Source of the DNA: an uncultured Oscillospiraceae bacterium | Lineage (GTDB): Bacteria; Bacillota; Clostridia; Oscillospirales; Oscillospiraceae | NCBI GenBank assembly: GCA_947628265.1 | Contig: CANQZF010000021.1 | Coordinates: 1 to 14,045, forward strand | Direction: 5' to 3' | DNA: 14,045 bases | Notes under the pieces: model-generated | Told to the model about the DNA's origin: nothing | The model's input: the letters and a program-made list of their open reading frames with translations, nothing else | Database searches by the model: none | Translations under genes and position numbers: made by a program | Shown here: positions 11,997-14,045 of the stretch, piece by piece | Layout: every line of letters starts with the position of its first letter | Position numbering within the stretch: the first letter of the stretch is position 1

Positions 11997-13712
11997 TTAT
12001 TGCGCCACTGTATAAAGCGCGTAGAAATAGCCTTTCCTGTCCATCAGATCATCAAACATTCCAGACTCGACGATATGGCCGTCTTTTAGGACAAGGATGC
12101 CGTCATACTGCTTCAGGAGCGATTCTGCTAACGCGTGGGTTACGACGACGCGGGTGATGCCGTCTAATTTCAAAAGATCGCCAATCACTTGATACGCCGT
12201 CTCGGCGTCAAGCGCGGCAGTCACTTCATCGGCAAGCAAAACCGACGATTTTTGCAGGAGGCTCCGGGCAATGGAGATGCGCTGTTTCTCGCCGCCGGAT
12301 AGGTTTTTACCGTTCTCGCCGCACCGGTAGTCCCCGCCGCGCTCGTTTATGAGCCGCGACAGCCCCGAAAGCTCGATTGCCCTGTCCACTTCAGCGGCCG
12401 GGAAGTCCCGGAACATGGTGATGTTGTCACGGATGGAGGCGTCAAACACAAACACATTCTGCTCGACCATGGAAACCAGCTCATAGAGGGACTTGCTGCT
12501 GATTTCCATAAGCTCTGTGTTGTCGTAGCGTATCGCTCCCCTGTAGTCGTGGCGCGACGCCATCAGAAGACTCAAGAGCGTGGATTTTCCACTGCCGGAA
12601 TTGCCGACAATGGCATAGCTCTTTCCCGCCTCAAAAGTTATGTTAATGTCGTGGAGTATCTCCTTGTCCGGCTCATAACCGAAGCACAGATCACGTACCG
12701 AAATGCCGTATTCCAAACGGTTGGGGATGCCTTTTCCCTCGTCGCGGACGTTTAACTCTAACGTCCGCGCCATTTTGTCAACGAGGCCCAGCGCCGCCCG
12801 CCTTGAGGCCAACAGCTCCGGCATTTGACCGACAACGGTTATCACCGCGCCGGTCAGATCCATAAAAACAAACAGGATACCCGGCGTAATGCCCCACCCC
12901 AGATAGGCCAGTACCGCGCCGGCGAGAAATGTCCCCATCTGCGCGGAAAAACCGGCAATGCCGCCTATCATTCCGAGAAGAACGCTGATCCTCCGCTTCC
13001 GGCATTTGGCGGTTTCCACCGCTCGGCTGCTTTGCTCCAAAAGGCTGACGGCGGCGCCCTCCGCGCGGAAGCTTTTTATTACGGAGAAGCCGCTGAGGAT
13101 GTCCTTGAGAGACGCAGTAAATTCGCCGTTTCTCTCCGATACGGCTTTCTCCACCTTCTCCATACGCGCCCCCTCCCGCATGGAGGCGAGGAGCGGCAGA
13201 GCGCACAGCCCGATGGCAATGGCGGCAAGAATCGGGCTGTACAGCAGCATCAGGACCACCGCGCCAGCCGCCCAGACAACATTAAAAACAAGAACATACT
13301 GCTTTTCAAGATAGTTTGTCTCTACGGAAGTCAAATCGTTTGAAAACGCGGAGAGGTATGTGCTCGTGGCCTCGCTCTGAAAGGACGCGATATTCTTACG
13401 CGTCAGCTCCCGGAACGCGAAGCTCTTGAACTGTGACAACGCTTTTTTCATAAACCGTGGCTGCGCCCAATACTGAAGTCCTTTGATCGGTATGATCAAG
13501 AGGATAATGCCGGCTGTCAGTACAGCCAGCACACGGAGGGACAACGCCCCCGGCTCGCCGGAAACATTGTCGACAAGCTGCGCAATGAGCCATGCCGCCG
13601 CCAAATTCAGCACGCTGAACAAGACGGAAGTAAGGAGCATGGCGCAATACGCCAGTTTATTTCCTCTGAAAAACGTGGAAATATATTCCCGGCGCCGTGT
13701 CTCATCCTTCAC
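11997..13712 (-). CDS. ABC exporter, fused membrane and ATPase domains
   Basis: A 571-residue half-transporter (functional unit a dimer) in the cell membrane. Residues 1-310 hold six membrane helices (about 21-43, 61-78, 140-158, 160-176, 243-269, 276-295). Residues about 335-571 form the ATPase, with Walker A GNSGSGKST (370-378), Q-loop Q418, signature LSGGEKQR (471-478), Walker B VLLADE (491-496, catalytic E496) and H526. Motifs are intact. MsbA/multidrug-like in layout; no C39 peptidase domain, so the substrate cannot be named. The start is GTG at 13712, overlapping the previous gene by 11 bases, with GGAGG nine bases upstream. Codon use looks less GC-biased than in the sporulation and collagen genes, hinting at a separate origin. 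Confidence 0.9.
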   Translation of the reverse strand: MKDETRRREYISTFFRGNKLAYCAMLLTSVLFSVLNLAAAWLIAQLVDNVSGEPGALSLRVLAVLTAGIILLIIPIKGLQYWAQPRFMKKALSQFKSFAFRELTRKNIASFQSEATSTYLSAFSNDLTSVETNYLEKQYVLVFNVVWAAGAVVLMLLYSPILAAIAIGLCALPLLASMREGARMEKVEKAVSERNGEFTASLKDILSGFSVIKSFRAEGAAVSLLEQSSRAVETAKCRKRRISVLLGMIGGIAGFSAQMGTFLAGAVLAYLGWGITPGILFVFMDLTGAVITVVGQMPELLASRRAALGLVDKMARTLELNVRDEGKGIPNRLEYGISVRDLCFGYEPDKEILHDINITFEAGKSYAIVGNSGSGKSTLLSLLMASRHDYRGAIRYDNTELMEISSKSLYELVSMVEQNVFVFDASIRDNITMFRDFPAAEVDRAIELSGLSRLINERGGDYRCGENGKNLSGGEKQRISIARSLLQKSSVLLADEVTAALDAETAYQVIGDLLKLDGITRVVVTHALAESLLKQYDGILVLKDGHIVESGMFDDLMDRKGYFYALYTVAQ

Positions 13713-14045
13713 TTGTGATCTCCTCCCACATCCGGCTGAGAAATTCGTTTTCCAGAGAATTTAAGGCTTTGGCGGCTGTTTCCGCAGCGGTGCTGCCCAG
13801 AGCGTCGAAGGCCAGCTGCTTGGCCCCGCTTATGAAGCGGAGGCTGTCAGCGCAATAGCGGGGGTCCCGATCAAATTCCTCCGCCAGCTTTTTCGCCTCC
13901 AGAAGGGCGGCGCGGGCGTCGTCCGGTTTTCCCAGCTTCAGCTGCGCATGGGCAAGGCAAATAAGGAAGCTCACACAGGGCTTGTCAAGCAAATTGCTTT
14001 TTCCGTCCAATTTCAGGCCCGCGAAAAAGTCCAGCGCCAGCCGGA
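13702..14045 (-). CDS. Helical (TPR-like) protein, C-terminal part cut by window edge
   Basis: About 114 residues are visible and the N-terminus lies beyond 14045; the frame is open through the edge (LALDFFAGLKLDGK). It is helix-rich with a TPR-like pair (CLAHAQLKLGKPDDARAALL) and ends EEITSEG. The stop overlaps the start of the ABC gene by 11 bases, so the two are translationally coupled. TPR-bearing partners of exporters in Firmicutes are sometimes peptide-sensing regulators or immunity-type proteins, but nothing in this fragment decides that. Confidence 0.65.
   Translation of the reverse strand, partial: RLALDFFAGLKLDGKSNLLDKPCVSFLICLAHAQLKLGKPDDARAALLEAKKLAEEFDRDPRYCADSLRFISGAKQLAFDALGSTAAETAAKALNSLENEFLSRMWEEITSEG

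Overview
The window looks like chromosomal DNA of a GC-rich, endospore-forming Clostridia member, most likely an Oscillospiraceae-type gut bacterium. The basis is a block of sporulation genes (yqfC, yqfD, ylbJ), a BclA-like collagen protein of the kind found on exosporia, strong GGAGG ribosome binding sites, and intergenic repeats of a style I associate with that group. The genus cannot be fixed from the sequence alone. No rRNA, tRNA, CRISPR array or transposase gene was found.

Layout. Positions 1-2048 (minus strand) carry yqfC-yqfD-phoH, a tight operon in the order known from Bacillus; phoH runs off the left edge. A divergent, sporulation-type promoter region (2049-2156) separates it from a plus-strand operon (2157-4725): ylbJ, a 69-residue four-cysteine protein, a monofunctional biotin-protein ligase and a cysteine-rich DUF1284 protein, the last three linked by GTGA overlaps. 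A hairpin that buries a ribosome binding site leads into a 53-residue glycine-rich membrane protein (4789-4950). Positions 4951-6137 hold no credible gene. They contain three strong hairpins and then a mosaic of repeat modules, here named A, D and E, which recurs as A-E at 11801-11977.

Positions 6138-6954 (minus) are a two-gene operon of a small P-loop protein and a DtxR/MntR-type metal-dependent repressor, with a good sigma-A promoter. A collagen-like protein (7158-8552) follows on the plus strand. A family-9 pectate lyase-like beta-helix protein (8600-10627, minus) is divergent from a YhaM-type OB-fold/HD exoribonuclease (10770-11720, plus); the region between them has two back-to-back sigma-A promoters inside an 8-bp inverted repeat. 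The right end (11997-14045, minus) has an ABC exporter translationally coupled to an upstream, helical repeat-type protein that is cut by the window edge.

How the genes fit together. The left third is sporulation plus housekeeping. The collagen gene is probably a spore-surface gene. The rest is accessory. I saw no convincing complete new defence or biosynthetic system. The best leads are a 17-bp AT-rich sequence repeated exactly in two adjacent genes (with a 13-of-14 match at a third gene start), the modular repeat family, the hairpin that hides a ribosome binding site, and the inverted repeat between the divergent pectate lyase and yhaM promoters.
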